A stretch of 64,000 bases of DNA from Chromobotia macracanthus. Lineage: Eukaryota; Chordata; Actinopteri; Cypriniformes; Botiidae. Positions 63,222 to 64,000 of the stretch are shown here, piece by piece. The notes below the pieces were generated by a model. That model did not search any database, had not been told where the DNA came from, and saw only the letters and a list, made by a program, of their open reading frames with translations. How positions within the stretch are numbered: position 1 is the stretch's first letter; the number at the start of each line of letters is the position of its first letter. Made by a program: the position numbers and the translations under genes. The stretch lies in contig JAZGTH010000072.1 of assembly GCA_036877525.1 (NCBI GenBank), positions 3,573,501-3,637,500 on the forward strand, written 5' to 3'.

Positions 63222-64000
63222 CTGCGAGATCAAACAACAAACGTTACACAATATTCCTGCCAGTTAACACCTCATTCCTTTGGAAAATCCTTCCAGCATC
63301 CCAGCTCCATCTGTCCTGCCACACTCGTCTGTTTTCACATAGCTACATTACAGCCACGTAAAACACAGCTCAGTTGGTAGAGCATTGTGTTGGTACGGCA
63401 CATGTGTTGGTACGGCACAAAGGTTGTGGGATCGAACTCCAGGTGAACACACATACTGATTAAACGTGTACCTTCAATGCCCTGTAAGTCGCTTTGAATA
63501 AAAGTGTCTGCCAAATGGAAAAAGGGAAATGCATATAAAGTCGTGGAAGGTCAGACAGGAGCAAAAACATTGACAATTGTGACTGTTTATCATGCAATGC
63601 AAACATTTGCAGAGCAAGTTAGTGCAGTTAAAGCAAAACATTATTAACAACATGTGTGTATATTATAGCAGTGTGATTTATTAAACCTAAACCTGTGAAC
63701 AGACTCTTGTGTCATCATACAGATGAATGTGATGCCACCAGGTTCGAACCTGCAACCCTTCATTTATCTGCCCCTGAGCTCCAGCTGCACCTCATCACTT
63801 TTACTTTATATCATTTGTAAATTGTGACCAATCATTGCAAAAAATGCCTGCATGTTTATTTTCACTGTCTGGTGTTTATATATGAGAGTATGTGTGATAC
63901 TCGACATAATTCTTTGTCTTATCTGCTGTTTGTACCGCAGACGTGATAAAACCATACCACACTTCACTACACAGCAGCATATAAAACAAGAATAATAATA
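63222..64000. other. kif2a intron running off the window
   Basis: I searched the minus strand for the missing N-terminal exon (expected to end ..KRSDG) and found none. The stretch holds a SINE (63361-63535) and a second tRNA-like word, ggttcgaacctgcaaccc, at about 63741-63758. Confidence 0.55.
63361..63535 (+). mobile_element. tRNA-derived SINE copy 4
   Basis: The head is cagctcagttggtagagcat, with tgggatcgaactccagg at the box B position. The body is gaacacacatactgatta and the tail is ctgtaagtcgctttgaataa then gtgtctgccaaatg, the most complete copy here. The word tgttggtacggcaca is duplicated in the head. Confidence 0.8.

Overview
The window is animal nuclear DNA, most likely from a teleost fish of the carp/zebrafish order (Cypriniformes). 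Three intron-rich vertebrate genes are present. Their introns hold a tRNA-derived SINE ending in the fish-typical 'gtaagtcgctttg...' tail, several AT-rich foldback (MITE-like) elements and many simple repeats. I see no bacterial, phage or viral coding region, and no autonomous transposon ORF.

Layout. (1) Positions 134-10909, plus strand: mphosph9, 23 coding exons in continuous frame, about 1163 codons from the ATG at 170. The window opens in the intron or leader just before exon 1. (2) 10910 to about 12700: mphosph9 3' UTR and a short intergenic stretch. (3) About 12540-13191: a CpG-rich promoter and a non-coding first exon, inferred to belong to pitpnm2. (4) 13192-25969: a 12.8 kb first intron with two promoter-like modules and three copies of one MITE family. 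(5) 25970-50297, plus strand: pitpnm2. It has 25 confident coding exons (1414 codons) and one candidate 66-nt cassette exon. The protein order is PITP domain, FFAT motif, DDHD region, LNS2 domain. (6) 50298 to about 53415: the long pitpnm2 3' UTR, with a CpG-rich block near its end. (7) 63221 down to 54923, minus strand: kif2a, a kinesin-13. Twenty exons (716 codons plus stop) are present; the N-terminal exon or exons lie beyond position 64000. kif2a converges tail-to-tail on pitpnm2.

How the genes relate. mphosph9 followed by pitpnm2 in the same direction matches the tetrapod order. MPHOSPH9 protein restrains ciliogenesis through CP110-CEP97 at the mother centriole, and KIF2A is a microtubule depolymerase of spindle poles and disassembling cilia. 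PITPNM2 (Nir3/RdgB-beta family) moves phosphatidylinositol and phosphatidic acid at ER-plasma membrane contacts. They share no pathway as a unit; this is an ordinary vertebrate gene neighbourhood rather than an operon-like system.

No obviously new molecular system was found. The best leads are an arginine/lysine-rich candidate cassette exon in pitpnm2, a uORF-rich pitpnm2 leader, two promoter-like modules and a pair of X-box motifs in pitpnm2 introns, a kif2a 5' splice site running straight into a 520-bp (GT)-rich minisatellite, a hAT-like MITE with its target duplication intact, and a cluster of near-perfect palindromes. All exon boundaries were read by eye from splice sites, phase and similarity to known family members; no alignment was run.
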